Shown here: in pieces, positions 49,884 through 61,149 of the stretch
How the letters are laid out: each line of letters opens with the position of its first letter
Position numbering within the stretch: the first letter of the stretch is position 1
NCBI GenBank assembly: GCA_944548615.1
Contig: OX155980.1
Location: forward strand, 39,851,227-39,915,226
DNA length: 64,000 nucleotides
Reading direction: 5' to 3'
From: Micropterix aruncella
Lineage: Eukaryota; Arthropoda; Insecta; Lepidoptera; Micropterigidae
Program-made: the position numbers and the translations under genes
Notes under the pieces: generated by a model
Told to the model about the DNA's origin: nothing
Databases searched by the model: none
Seen by the model: the letters and a program-made list of their open reading frames with translations, nothing else

Positions 49884-50245
49884 AATTTAGATTACTTCTC
49901 GTCAGGAAGAAAATTCAATTTCGATGAGGCAGTCAAAACCGCCTTTAAAGAATTCGCTGATTCTCGCTCCCAGATTTTTTTAAGCAAAGGAATCAATAAA
50001 ATTCCCATAAAATGGCAGAAGTGCATCGATAACAATGGTCCATACCTCTTGATTACATTGATTAAATGTATAATTTCCGAAAAAAAAACGTTTTTTTTTT
50101 CGGAACGTGAAGAACGAGGCAATTCAGATCCTACATTCTTGAAACGCATCATAACGGGTGAGAAGACAAGGGTTAGGAGTTTGATATGCAAACCAACCTC
50201 GGATAGCGATTCGATAGCGAGCCGAATCCGTGAAAAAAACCTGTG
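49884..50245 (+). pseudogene. mariner fragments in scrambled order
   Basis: 49884-50035 reads a mariner C-terminus: FDEAVKTAFKEFADSRSQIF and PIKWQKCIDNNGPY. Directly after it, 50105-50245 reads the earlier block NSDPTFLKRIITGEK, which contains the first catalytic region but has lost the DE pair. The order is reversed relative to an intact transposase. Two copies, or one rearranged copy, are therefore present. Confidence 0.65.
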
Positions 50246-50698
50246 AAAAAACCACGGTCATGTTGACTACTGACTACTTGGACTATCGGTGTGTGGTCGA
50301 CTTCAAATAATTTCCTGAGCTGGAGAGGGGTAAACAGTTAATAAACAATATTTTTGGGACGTTATGAGGCGACTGCGAGAAAACGTTCGTGCGAAAAAGA
50401 CAAATTTGTGGAAGACAATTCTTGGATTTTTAATTAAAAACCCAATAAATGCCTGAAATATGATCCTGGGTGACATTTCTCTGTTCCCTAAACGTGGAAG
50501 ACTTTGTCAGTCTATTGGAGCCATCAAACAGAATTCCAAGAACCTACTGTAGGAAGCTATCAGGTTATGCCCATAAGAAGTGTTGACAAGACTGGATTAT
50601 TCATGCAAACAAACAAAGTGTATATCAAATTTCATGTTCCTGTTCTCATTAGTTTCAATTCTAGCGAATGAGTCAAAGCTTATTATACATAACACACT

Positions 50699-50938
50699 TC
50701 CGATTAAATACAGTAATAACTTGAAAAAATCTAGTTATGGTGTTTCTTTATAAAAAATATCGCCATTTCTCATTTTACACTCCCAAGAAGAGTTATAAGT
50801 GCTACTTCACTAATTCGTCAATGGCACTAGTGAAGTAACAGTTATAACTTTTTGGGAATGTAAAATCAGAAATGGCGTTATTTTTTATAAAGAAACATTA
50901 TAATTTGAAATATTCAAGTTACTACTGTATTTGATCGG
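50699..50938. mobile_element. fold-back MITE, palindromic over nearly its full length
   Basis: The arms of about 100 bp run from CCGATTAAATACAGTA to TACTGTATTTGATCGG and include AATGGCG / CGCCATT and TGTTTCTTTATA / TATAAAGAAACA. The only unpaired part is the short centre around 50815. It is non-coding and its transcripts would form a long hairpin. Confidence 0.75.
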
Positions 50939-51007
50939 AGGTGCGATAATTCATTTCAAGGGACGCGTATAAAGGTAAATGCAATAATAAATTGTCAAAA
51001 ACAATAA

Positions 51008-51213
51008 AATCAAAACGAATTTACCGCGTGAAGTTTGTAGCACCCGATACTTCGGCGATGTTGCAACCGCTGTTGTCTAGGGTAGACTTTATTCTAGACA
51101 ACGGCGGTTACAAAATCGCCGAAATGTCTGGTGCTACAAAAACAAAATTCACGCGGTAAATTCGTTTTTTATTATTTATAATGTCACACAACCGCGATAG
51201 TGTCCAATTTCAT
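51008..51213. mobile_element. palindromic retroposon-like insertion, copy 2
   Basis: Same palindrome and tail as 25080-25376, with arms of about 80 bp and nearly no spacer. The 7-bp ACAATAA flanks it at 51001-51007 and 51214-51220. The tail reads AATGTCACACAACCGCGATA. The arms differ from each other at several sites, so this copy is older than copy 1. Confidence 0.7.
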
Positions 51214-51690
51214 ACAATAACATTAATTATGTACATTGCGAGTGTGTCTGTGATGTTTGTGCGTTTCTGGAAAAGTACTCTTGTATAATGCATGATGTTT
51301 ATTTTATCTATTATAACCAAACAAAACAGTCAACATAAAAATAAACTAGAAAGTTAACTTACAGAAGTACCTCATCTCCAATTTTATGATCCGCTACAAG
51401 AGTAACTATACTACGTGGTGAAAATCGCGTTATTACAATACACATTTTATTTTATATTGATGATTGTAGCATGGATGGCATTACTAAACTGCAGCTATGG
51501 ATTACTGACGCCTGGTTAAAGCGATCGCGAATAACATGATATTTAGGTGAATAGTGATGCATTCAACCTCATACGAATATATCGATAACTAGACAAAATT
51601 AAATAATAACTAGATACTTAATATAGGTAGGTATTTCATATTTCTTTTACTTTCCTGTTTAAGGAAAGTATTGTGGACGTACTTCTCTCT

Positions 51691-51710
51691 GTGTGTGTGT
51701 GTGTGTGTGT
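51691..51710. repeat. (GT)10 microsatellite
   Basis: Ten uninterrupted GT units preceded by CTCTCT. Just after it the sequence ATTGAGCTGAAATTTGGCA resembles a motif common in dispersed insect repeats. Confidence 0.9.
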
Positions 51711-52313
51711 ATTCTCTGACGATAGCGCCGAAACGCTTCACCCGATTGAGCTGAAATTTGGCATGCAGGCATCATTTGATCATGGCAGGAGCTGAAGAGA
51801 TTGTGGTTGAAATCCGTTCACCCAGGGTTGGCTCCCGACGAGGGAACTCCTGAAGAGGTGGGGGTAACATAGTGCCAAGCGCCATTTTCAAGTTCCGAGA
51901 AAAACGCATTTGAAACTTTGATCAAATCCTCAAATATGGGAATTTGATTTAGAGGCTAGATGAGTTTCGAAAGCAATTGTACATATCCTCATGAGTATAT
52001 TACCCCATTTTTGTTAACATTAGGCCTATTATCGTATTTTTTTAGATTTTTGTTTTTTTGGCCAGGCGCTTGGCACTGTTGCACCAAAAAGTTATACAAA
52101 TTTTAAGGTATATCGCATTCTAGAGTGGAAGTGTTGATATATAATGAAGACAATAATGTTATTCTCTTACTCTAAATTTTAAGATCGAAGATAAGAATAA
52201 ACGTATAAGATCAAAGTTATACCAATAAAGGAATGAAGAACAGTGCCGAGATGCTAAGCGACGCAAAACTGGGCATTGAGGTTAGGTGGAAGACACTGCC
52301 AAGCGCCACTTAC

Positions 52314-52511
52314 ATTTATTGAAGTTTCGGTGTCCAAATTGCTTGTGGAGTAGTCAGATGAGGGCTGGTAGTCATCGTTGAAGACATGTTCATCTTCTTC
52401 TTTAGTAAATTGTAACCGCCGGACACAGGATCTGCTAGGATTGTTTCGCCGCATTGTCGCTTGATACTCTCTTGCCTCGAGCGATTCGTAAACAGTAACT
52501 AAGGGCAACAC
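52314..52511 (-). CDS. possible coding exon of unknown identity
   Basis: The open minus-strand frame reads an acidic, Ser/Asp-rich segment (FTKEEDEHVFNDDYQPSSDY, NLDTETSIN) and runs into a consensus donor AAT|GTAAGT at 52308-52313. A CCCTTAG acceptor-like site lies at its upstream end, and there is an internal ATG in ATMRRNNPSR. Its end phase does not match the ClC exon at 47268-47365, so it is not the missing ClC exon. It may be the first exon of a transposase or another gene, or chance. Confidence 0.25.
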
Positions 52512-52664
52512 AGTGCGATGGCTCTCCTGCGCGCTCTACCGGTGGAAAAATTAAACCGACTCTACAGAATCATAGTTCTTATTTTTCCTCAACAGAATTC
52601 GCCACCAGCTCGATTTTTGCAAAAATGGCACTTGACACTACATATGTTCCCCACATCTTCTCCT

Positions 52665-52930
52665 CAACGGTCAACAGCAGAGACCCAAAATTTTGTATAC
52701 GCATTCAATTATGATAGCCCCTTCCAAGTTTCACTATGACATGGCTGATGTACCCTGGAGTTGGCTCCCGATGAAGGGACTCCTCAATGGTCAACAGCAG
52801 AGACCCAAAATTTTGTATACGTATTCAATTATGATAGCAACTTTCAAGTTTCACCATGACATGGTTGATGTACCCTGGGTTGGCTCCCGACGAGGGAAAT
52901 CCTCAACGGTCAACAGCAGACACAAAATTC
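52665..52930. repeat. tandem repeat, unit about 120 bp
   Basis: TCAACAGCAGAGACCCAAAA begins units at 52671 and 52791, and a third partial unit begins at 52910. The units share ATTCAATTATGATAGC, AAGTTTCAC(T/C)ATGACATGG and TTGGCTCCCGA. A fragment of the same unit (AGGGTTGGCTCCCGACGAGG) is also at about 51824. Confidence 0.85.
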
Positions 52931-52934
52931 GAAG

Positions 52935-53060
52935 GCGTAAAGTCGAAAAGTCGAAAAAGTCGAAAGAGTCAAACAAGGCAAAAAATGGGAAAATATAGAA
53001 AAAGTCGGAAATACCGGAAAATTCGAAAGGCCGGAAAAGTCGAAGTCGAGGTCGATTTCG
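52935..53060. repeat. GTCGAAAA-type low-complexity tract
   Basis: Irregular repeats of GTCGAAAA, GTCGGAAA and CCGGAAAA run directly from the tandem array. The open frames through it are artefacts of simple sequence. Confidence 0.75.
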
Positions 53061-53737
53061 ATTTTCGAGGGTTAAAGGGTGGCGCTAGGTTGGGAGTGGG
53101 GGGTTGTGGTAGGATTTATGATATTTATATTCAGATGAATTAAGTTCCTGGCTACTTGAAAGTCTTGGGTTGACACAAACCGATTTTTTTATTGCGCTGG
53201 TAAGGTATGGGTGCTGGAATCCTGGCTTAAAGAACTACATTTCTGGAAATGAAAGGATACAAAGGACGATACAGGGTGGGAGATAAAGGATACAGGATAG
53301 GCGGCATTCAGATTCCTAAGAGGTGTACGTCTTGATAGTTACTCTCCTAAAACTTTTTTTTGCCGGCTAAGACTAGAATTGAGATGTACGATAATAAATT
53401 TGTCTCTTATAAATTCCCTATTTAATAACAAACTGGTTTGTCCTGGTCGTTTGACTTACGCTTGAATTTCCCCTAAGATGAATATCTATTACGAGTGCAA
53501 ATGATATGCTTTCACCCAAAAAACGTCACATCAGAGACATCGAAAATTGTAAAAAAAAAGCTATATAGAGATCGCGTGGTCTGATTTCAAGAAATATTTC
53601 GAGTAACTGTTTCATTCGTCAATAGGAAAAGCTTATTAGATTTATTATGATGCAGACTAAGAGAAATTCGCAGTACAGGCCGATTTCAAACCCCCTGTTT
53701 TGTATCGAAACTCACGACACCACATGTTCGCACAGTC

Positions 53738-53944
53738 AGGCTTAAAACTCACGGAGCGATTTTCAGCCGCGCCCGCCGCGGTAGCCGCGCCCGCGGCGCA
53801 GATATGTATGCGCGCGGGTGAAAACCGCTCCGTGAGTTCTAAAGCTGATCGCGTCCCGCGCAGTTCCACTAGTTGCAGACGCTGCGGCTGCCGCGATTAA
53901 CCGCGCCAGCCGCGCGTGAAAACCGCGCCGTGAGTTTTTAGCCT
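53738..53944. mobile_element. GC-rich MITE with ACTCACGG ends
   Basis: The ends AGGCTTAAAACTCACGGAGC and GCGCCGTGAGTTTTTAGCCT are inverted repeats of about 35 bp, with the inner part continuing GAAAACCGC / GCGATTTTC. A third copy of the end motif (AAAACCGCTCCGTGAGTTCT) sits in the middle near 53820-53842, so two elements may be nested. Non-coding, CpG-rich. Confidence 0.78.
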
Positions 53945-54921
53945 AAATAGTTTTAATTTAGAAGAACTTCTTTCGCAAGAATGTATTTAGGTATTTTTGC
54001 GGTTCTCGTTTACTGAACGAGATACCTACTCAGCCGCCACGTCTGCAAAAGAGGCACCCGCATTCAGGGCGGAATAACCGAGATAATGGCTAAAATCATT
54101 AGAAAATTACTTTTGTAGACGCAAAAATTTAGTATACCTATGAAACAAACACCTCCCGAACATCGTGTCATTCATTCTTTGACAGCGCAGCTCGTACGGA
54201 AGTTTAAGAGATCGAAGACAAGCGAGGGGGTGTGGTTGTGTGGTCAGTGGGGTGCGAAGGGAAGCCCGCATACTGCGGGCACAGTGGTATACTGTGCTGC
54301 AGGTCCCGCTTGAGCCCTTAGTACAACCGATGAGCGCCCACGCCAAATTTTATTTTGTTTCGAGCCCAGTAACTTGCGTTTGAGCCCATACCGCCTGTTT
54401 GCCCGTACGCTCCTGCTAGAATTTAGTATTTTATGGCTGCTTAAAAGAGCGTGGATACCTTCTATAGCAAAAATGGTATATACACAGGAAAAGAACGCAA
54501 TTTTGAATTAAATATTGCAAAATTCAGATGGTATGGTCACACCGCGGACAATGGCGGAAAAATGTATGTACCTACTAGCGCGACTACAAAAATACCTGTG
54601 CAAAAACGCGTATATGCGCGATGTGCGTCAATGTGTGTGTGCGCAGGAGGGGTGGGGGGGGGGGGCTATGGCGAGTCCGCCAGATTTCCGCCCTTACAAG
54701 TAGGGAAGTGAGGTGGCCCGTTCGGCGGCAGGCTCGTAGTGTCCGTTATGTTAGTACTTTTTGTTGCCTGTGGTATGGTGCAATTCTTTTTTACCCTCGA
54801 TCCGATAAGTACCCGGGGTTGGACATCCTCCCCCCCCCCCCCACACCCACCTCAGTCCACAACTGCGTAGGACTCTACTATATTAATATACATACCTATT
54901 TATAAAATAAATCCTCTATAA
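53945..54921. other. no gene seen; G and C homopolymer runs
   Basis: GC-richer, repeat-like DNA. A G13 run at about 54655-54667 and a C14 run at about 54828-54841 are complementary and could pair or form quadruplexes. The open frames across them are low-complexity. Confidence 0.45.
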
Positions 54922-55207
54922 CAGTGGTTCCCAATTAGTTTTCCCTGCGTACCACTTCAATAATGACCTCAAAATCGCGTATCCCTTATTGCAGGAACGA
55001 TAAATAAAAAATCAATCAGTTTTTTAAAAAACATTTTGTACCATCGAAATACAATTGATGACGGTGAAAATCAGTTTAATGTGACAAATGTGCACGTTTT
55101 TCTTTGCACAACTCTGAAATAACGTAGTCAAGAGATTGTCACGCGTTCCCCTTGATGCAGCTTCGCGTACCCCTGGGGGTACGCGTACCACTAATTGGGA
55201 AACACTG
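54922..55207. mobile_element. hAT MITE with exact 8-bp target duplication
   Basis: CTCTATAA flanks both sides (54914-54921 and 55208-55215). The ends CAGTGGTTCCCAATTAG and CTAATTGGGAAACACTG form the terminal inverted repeat, a classical hAT MITE signature. The inside carries GCGTACC / GGTACGC repeats. The 286-bp copy has no coding capacity. Confidence 0.93.
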
Positions 55208-55877
55208 CTCTATAACATTGTTTGTAGGTAGATATAAATTGCACTGCTTCATATGAGTAAAAGGTGACTAAAAGCGGCCCGAAACCATTTCGTACATATC
55301 GATCTTTCAAGCCCGATCTTAGACGAATCTATAACTTCTCTTCGATTTGAATTAATCCGCCAAAAGATCGATTTTTAAATATGAAGATCCCTATTCCCAC
55401 TTCCTACTTGTTGCCTACTACCATATTCGTTCCTTTCCTCTGCAGACTTGTTGTGCGTGATGAACGGGCCACTGATGGAGGGTAAATATGTCATGTTATT
55501 TTTTGTAAAAATAAATATTTAGACATTACAAAAGGTCTTATAAAGAAAATATGTATTATCAAATTAAATGTCGATATGTCAATTGGCCGTATAAAAAGTC
55601 CTCCCTACTTTTGTGACCTCGCTCAGAGTGTCAAATGTTATCAATTACTGTATCCAACAATATTATAATGGCTATATAAAATGCGTAAATATGTGTACAG
55701 AAAATGTACGCGGAGAAATTAAAACTTTTTAACTATGATATATTTTTTTAGTTATTTCTCTTCAGCGGCGTTGCATCACGCTCGCGCTAGGTCCTAGATA
55801 TTGTCACATACAGCATTTATATTTAACTATATTTAACATCGATGCGCTGAATTATTCATTAGCAGTGAGAGTGTAAA

Positions 55878-56935
55878 GTGATTGCGATGGCAGCGTGGTC
55901 ACAAAATGAGAAAAGGGTAGTTTTGCGTTATAATTTCGTGCGTGGTTTAAACATAGACCAGTACTTAGAAGAAATGACTCTTGCGCTAGGTGATGTTTGT
56001 CCACATCGAACTGATATTCAGGTGGTACAGAGAATTCCAAATCAGAAATTTCACTCTGGAGGATGCTGAGCGGCCGGTAAGGTTACGAATGTCAGTTACA
56101 GGAGAAAAAAAATACTACTGTGAAAAAAATGATCGACGAGGACAGGCGAGTAACCTACCAACAGATAGAGGATACTTTAGGCCTAAATGCACCAGCAATT
56201 CGTTCGATTCTGCTTGATCATTTGCACATAAAGAAACTTTGTTTTCTCTGCATGTCGCATCGACTAACTGAAGAGCAGATGACACGACGTGTAACTTGGC
56301 GCCGGGAGATGCTAAAAATGTTTGATAAGAGGCAATCTGGTATGTGAATAACATCGTGACAGATGACGAGACTTGTCTATATTATTACGATTCGCCGACC
56401 AAAGCTCAAAACGAAGTTTGGGTCTTTGATGATGAGGACGCACCCATAGTTGTCAGAAAATGCCACTCTTTAAAGAAGAAAATGACAGCTGTATTTTTGA
56501 AATCGAGTGGAATTGTGGAACGTGTCGTTTTGGACACACAGAAGACAGTCACAGCTAAGAAGTATACTGCAAAGTGCCTACCTAAAGTCATTGGATCTAT
56601 GAAGAACCTGCGCCAAAGTCAGGAATGGACCCCTGGTTCGTTCATCACGATAATGCTCCAGCTCACCGTGCCAAAGCCTGCACCTAATATTTGACCACGA
56701 CAGGACTGAAACTTCTTGAGCACCTTCCCTACAGTCCAGACTTTGCACTGTTCCCGCATGTGAAAATGAAGCTAAAAGGGAGGCGGTTTTCCAGTGATGA
56801 GGACCTTCCGCTGGCTCGGAGCAACGAGTGTGCTTTACTTCCTAGTAAAACTTGGCAGACATGGTTTAATGATTGGTTTCGGAGGATGAAGAGCTATATT
56901 CACTGTAGAGAAAATTACGTTTTAAAAAAGTAAAT
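55878..56935 (+). pseudogene. mariner-type transposase, nearly full length but frameshifted
   Basis: The pieces appear in order: N-terminal domain with VLRYNFVRGLNIDQYLEEM, then RRVTYQQIEDTLGLNAPAI (HTH), RRVTWRREMLKMF, the first catalytic block VTDDETCLYYYDSPTKAQNE, VVRKCHSLKKKMTAVFLKSS, a degraded HHDNA block near 56650, HLPYSPDFALFPHVKMKLKG with the last aspartate, and a C-terminus ending CRENYVLKK. At least three frame changes separate them. Possible ends are near 55590 and 56985, where GTATAAAAAG and CTTTGTATAC-like sequences face each other. Confidence 0.8.
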
Positions 56936-57189
56936 AAACAGAGCTGAATTGCAAAACTTTCCTAGTACCCTTTGTATACAGGAGATTACACGTTATAAAA
57001 AATACCCTCTTTGTGTTAGGTGATAAAGATAGTAAGATTCAAAGAACCATGCTCCCTTTACTGTAGGATTCGCTCGTCTGGTGAAACGCTTACACAAGCA
57101 CGTCATTTTGCCATCTTTCTCAAGCAAACGAAGTCTAGCTGCCAGGAAAATTTCTCTAAAGCCCATCCCGTACCAACTCGGAGAGGGTT

Positions 57190-58370
57190 TACGTTATCTT
57201 CACCATCATCACCCGCCGGTAGACATCCACTGTTGGACATAGCCACCCCCTGTGACCGTGGCAATGTCATCGGTCCATCTTATAGGGGGCCGTCCTACTT
57301 CGTCTGCCAGTTCGTGGTCTCTTTTCAATAACCTTTGTGACGATCTAGTCCTCACGTATTTAGGGTTTCTATAACCACCCATAAAACTTTCAATTTTTCC
57401 AATAAAATTAACGTTAGTGATACGTACATTCCTAATTTTTAAAACGGTCGATGCAGTCGACAAAGAGTTTTTTTTTTGGCTCGGGAAGCAACGCTCGCCG
57501 AAGGAGGACGCCTCAGCCGGCGCCGACCGGCCCATGGGGCTCGGTCGCCATTTTAATTTGCGATCCGCCGCACCAAAGTCGACGTATTATCTTGCCAAGT
57601 CCAATAGTTTCGCTAATTATATTCGTCGCCAAAATACGACGTAGAGTCAGTGGGACACGCACCGTTCGATCCCAGTTCCAGAACCCAGAGTCTCCGAGAA
57701 CGTCACCTGAATCCCATGAGGCGAGTTTCTCTCCCGGAAAACCCCAACTAGCTTCAAGGTCGTCGTTCTTACGGGAAAGCCCTCATTTCAGCGCACGAAG
57801 CAGAGCAGGATAAACCCACGCCCATCACTGAGTCTAGTCCGGTGCATCCTGGCTTCCTGTCGCATTTCCCTCGGCGTTCTCAGGACAGACGGTGTCCTGG
57901 CTCTGGGCACTGTTAACATCCCGAATAGCCACTGGAGCCGTGATGGCGCCCTTTTATTTATAAGAATGAAACTTTACATTTTCATCTTTTCTCGGCATTC
58001 CAAAGTTCATTATTTCCAGCTTTCATCTATATAAGTTTTTAGGTATTCGAAAGGCTAATCGGGACACGTTACACCTTTTCCCCAACGATTGTCGGTTCCG
58101 CGAGCTACCTTAATGGCTTGCCCATTGCCATTTCAAGTTGCTAATTTTGCGCTATGTCAGTGACCTTGGTTCATCTGCGGATTTCCTCGTTTCGGATCTT
58201 ATCACGCAGTGAAACTTCAGCATAGCTCTTTCCATGACTCGTTGCTCGACTTTGAGCTTGTGTACGAGGGCAATAGTTAGCGACCACTTCTCAGTGCCGT
58301 ATGTAATCACTGACAACACGCGCTAATTATAGACTTTCGTCTTGAGGCTCTGCGACATGTGTGACGACTA
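57190..58370 (-). pseudogene. RTE-like LINE C-terminal region, split by a GC-rich insert
   Basis: The upstream part (58370-58020) reads RVLSVITYGTEKWSLTIALV, KVEQRVMERAMLKF and KWQWASH, typical of RTE-like proteins. The downstream part (57345-57190) reads EVGRPPIRWTDDIATV and YVQQWMSTGG, followed by a GATGATGG-rich tail. About 57350-58020 is a foreign CpG-rich segment that I cannot identify. Shifts and stops occur in both parts. Confidence 0.7.
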
Positions 58371-59225
58371 ACTCACTGCTATATCAGGCTGAATCAATAA
58401 GGACCCATAGTATCCCAAAAAATCCGGACAATACTCGGAGTGCAGTTAGAGCATTTTTTTTTGTTTAACTTTATGTAAATGTGAAGCGTTACAATATAAA
58501 TAAAGATTTTATGTAATAAAATACATAATGAGGTCGATTATAACATTTCCTAAAAGCAACTTTAAAAAAATGTTGAAAGTGTGAATGTGAAATTGATGGA
58601 AATGTGCAAGTGAACAAGGGACTATTTCAAGAGTGAATCGTTTTGTTGAGTCGACGAGTCGATTGTAGGTGGACGCTGGCAGTCGACAATCCAAGGTCGA
58701 ATGATAGTCGCCGAAACAGCTGTTGCTGACTGACAATGTAACTCGTATGACAAATAAATGTGTCAACTCTGTAATAATTTGGTTTTAAGCCAAATCTCTT
58801 TTTCATCTCTTTTAAAATCTTGGTGCTAGGACCAATAATTACAATGGAGCCAAACGTCTACCACGCGAAAGAGATGATTAATGTTGTGCTTTACGACCAA
58901 GTAAACTTTGGTCCGATTAGTCGGACTAAATGTCTACGCGCGGTTATATACTTAATGTTTTAAATCGAAAATTACTTGAATATTTGGCAGTGTTCATTGG
59001 TAAGAAGCGATGTTGTGGCAATGTGTCCTATTCTGCAGTGACTTGTGGCGTAAAATTGGTCACCAAAGGTGTAATAAACCCAGAATTATCGTCCCATGCG
59101 TAACATTTTGGCTATTGACTATAAATTATAAAAAAAATATACAGATTAGTAAATATAAATAAAGTAAACATAAAGTTACCCTTGCTGAAAGTTTTATTAA
59201 AGAAATGTAATGATTACAGCAGCGC
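58371..59225. other. no gene seen; possible LTR-like stretch
   Basis: A region ending in AATAAATGTG near 58754 and then TTGGTGCTAGGACC near 58820 has a loose resemblance to an LTR end with a primer-binding site. No second LTR or polyprotein is present, so this is only a remark. Confidence 0.3.
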
Positions 59226-59367
59226 CACATTTGTCCGACGTACGTAGCGTACCTACGCAACGCATTTTGGCATATGGACCCTTGAATTTGCATGTCTCTA
59301 AGCATGCAAATTCAAGGATCCAGATGTCGTAATGCGGTGCGTATGTTGCGGACGTAGGACAAGTGTG
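59226..59367. repeat. fold-back repeat with perfect central hairpin
   Basis: The outer arms (CACATTTGTCCGACGT and its diverged complement ending GGACAAGTGTG) extend about 68 bp. The centre CTTGAATTTGCATG / CATGCAAATTCAAG (59281-59294, 59303-59316) is perfect with an 8-nt loop. Probably a MITE. Confidence 0.75.
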
Positions 59368-61149
59368 TCTCTTCCCTTAAAGAAGAAAACTATTTTGTCA
59401 ATAACGTAGTTGTACATGATGACGTCGATATTACCGTGGCGCGACGACATCAATACTATTGCGGCACGATAAAATCGAATTAAGTGACTAAAACATTCAG
59501 TTCTTCGACTAATCTAAGGATTTGATCGTCAAACAAGATAAATGCAAAAATACATAATATACTGATAATGAGTGTGTCTCCGCGTATAGCTTCAAACAAA
59601 TGTAGAATGTTGTTATCTCCGATCTACCTATTAAGCGTTTTCTACTTACTTGTAGTTTGGTATTATAGGGGGATTTAGTGCGATGTACCCTGCATTTTGT
59701 GATTAAAGGCTCATACTTCACACAATTGTTCCTTAGGTGGTCCTGAGTGGATTTAGACCGGGAGCCATCGGCGGCCACCCCGCGGGTGGCGGGGGGAGGG
59801 GGTGGAAGTTTGATTCCGCCGCGCGTCTTTTTAAGCCTTATATCTCTCGGACTATAAGTACTTGGGCAAGTGGGATATCATTTTCGGGTAACTAAATGAT
59901 AACGAATTCATTTCTGGAAGAAAAAATACCTATCCATAGAAAAAATATGAAATAATTAGTAAAATCCAAAAATCGTCGACATCTTTCTTTTACTTATACG
60001 AAGTTTACTTTTTAACCATAAGAGGTATCGGTATGCAAAAAATATATTCTGACAGCCACAGTTACCTAAATTACAGACATATATTTTTTATTGGACTGAT
60101 ATTGTAAAATGTGAGTGAAAAAAAATATAATTCATCGCACGGCAGACCGGCGTATGACGGCGTTACGTAAAGACGGGCATCGAGCTAAGTTAGATAATTA
60201 CTTATCGGATTATTTAGTTTCTGCGATTGGCCAGTGAGTTAAAAAGAAGAAGTACAATCGTTAGTATTATTATGATAACTATATTATTATTGTTTTTACT
60301 ATTTAATAAAAATAATTCATCATTCACACACCGTACCTAACTGATATTTGTGCACATACCTTAAATACCTAAGTATTAATTTGTCTGCAATCCCTACCAC
60401 TTCGTTGAAAAAATAATAGTAAGTAGTATATATGATATAAGCACATACCTACCCATACTTACTTAATTGCTAGGAGAAACTATTAAAACACTGAAAATTG
60501 GCTATTTTTTTAAATGCCTATTTTGAATTTTTTCATTTCATTTCAGGTGAAACAGGAGCAACACTCTCGCTCTTCGTGGCCCTATAAGTGAAAAATGTAT
60601 GGGCTATGACTTTACAAATTTTATACCAATTTAGATGATGAATTTGTACTTTTAGTTTTTAAATGTATGATTAACTTTAATGTTATTATTTAACACTTTA
60701 CTGACTATTTTGTATATTACCTAGGGTACTTTCAACAACTTTTAGTACGTTTTCGAACCTATTCGAATTATCGACTATTTCAATTATTAGGCTTCTATTT
60801 TGATTATTTAACTTTTTACTGACTATTTTAGTTAGTATGATGATTAACTCTTAGTAGTTACCCATTAAAATTATTGACTCTTTTAATTAATAAGCCTTTA
60901 TTTTGTTTTGTAATAAGATTTTACAATAAATAACTTTTATTAGGTTCCAAAGTTTCTAAGGTATTTTTCCAATCTAATAGCTAAATTCTTAACAACCTAT
61001 GTATGTTAAGTAAAGATTAGAGTATTAATTAGATTTACTACCTAATACAAATATTTTGCCACGTCCAAGAGCGGTTTTTAGCTACCAATTGAACACGACG
61101 TAAATGTTATGTATGTTATATACTTAATATATCCTATCTATACTTACTT

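Noticed and set aside
52314..52511. Candidate for the missing first ClC exon
   Set aside because: It ends in phase 0, while exon 47268-47365 requires an upstream exon ending with one base of a codon.
52856..53143. Lys/Ser-rich open frames in the 120-bp array and GTCGAAAA tract
   Set aside because: Frames through simple and tandem repeats; composition explained by the repeat unit.
58640..58840. LTR with primer-binding site
   Set aside because: Only a loose resemblance; no second LTR, no polyprotein and no target duplication.
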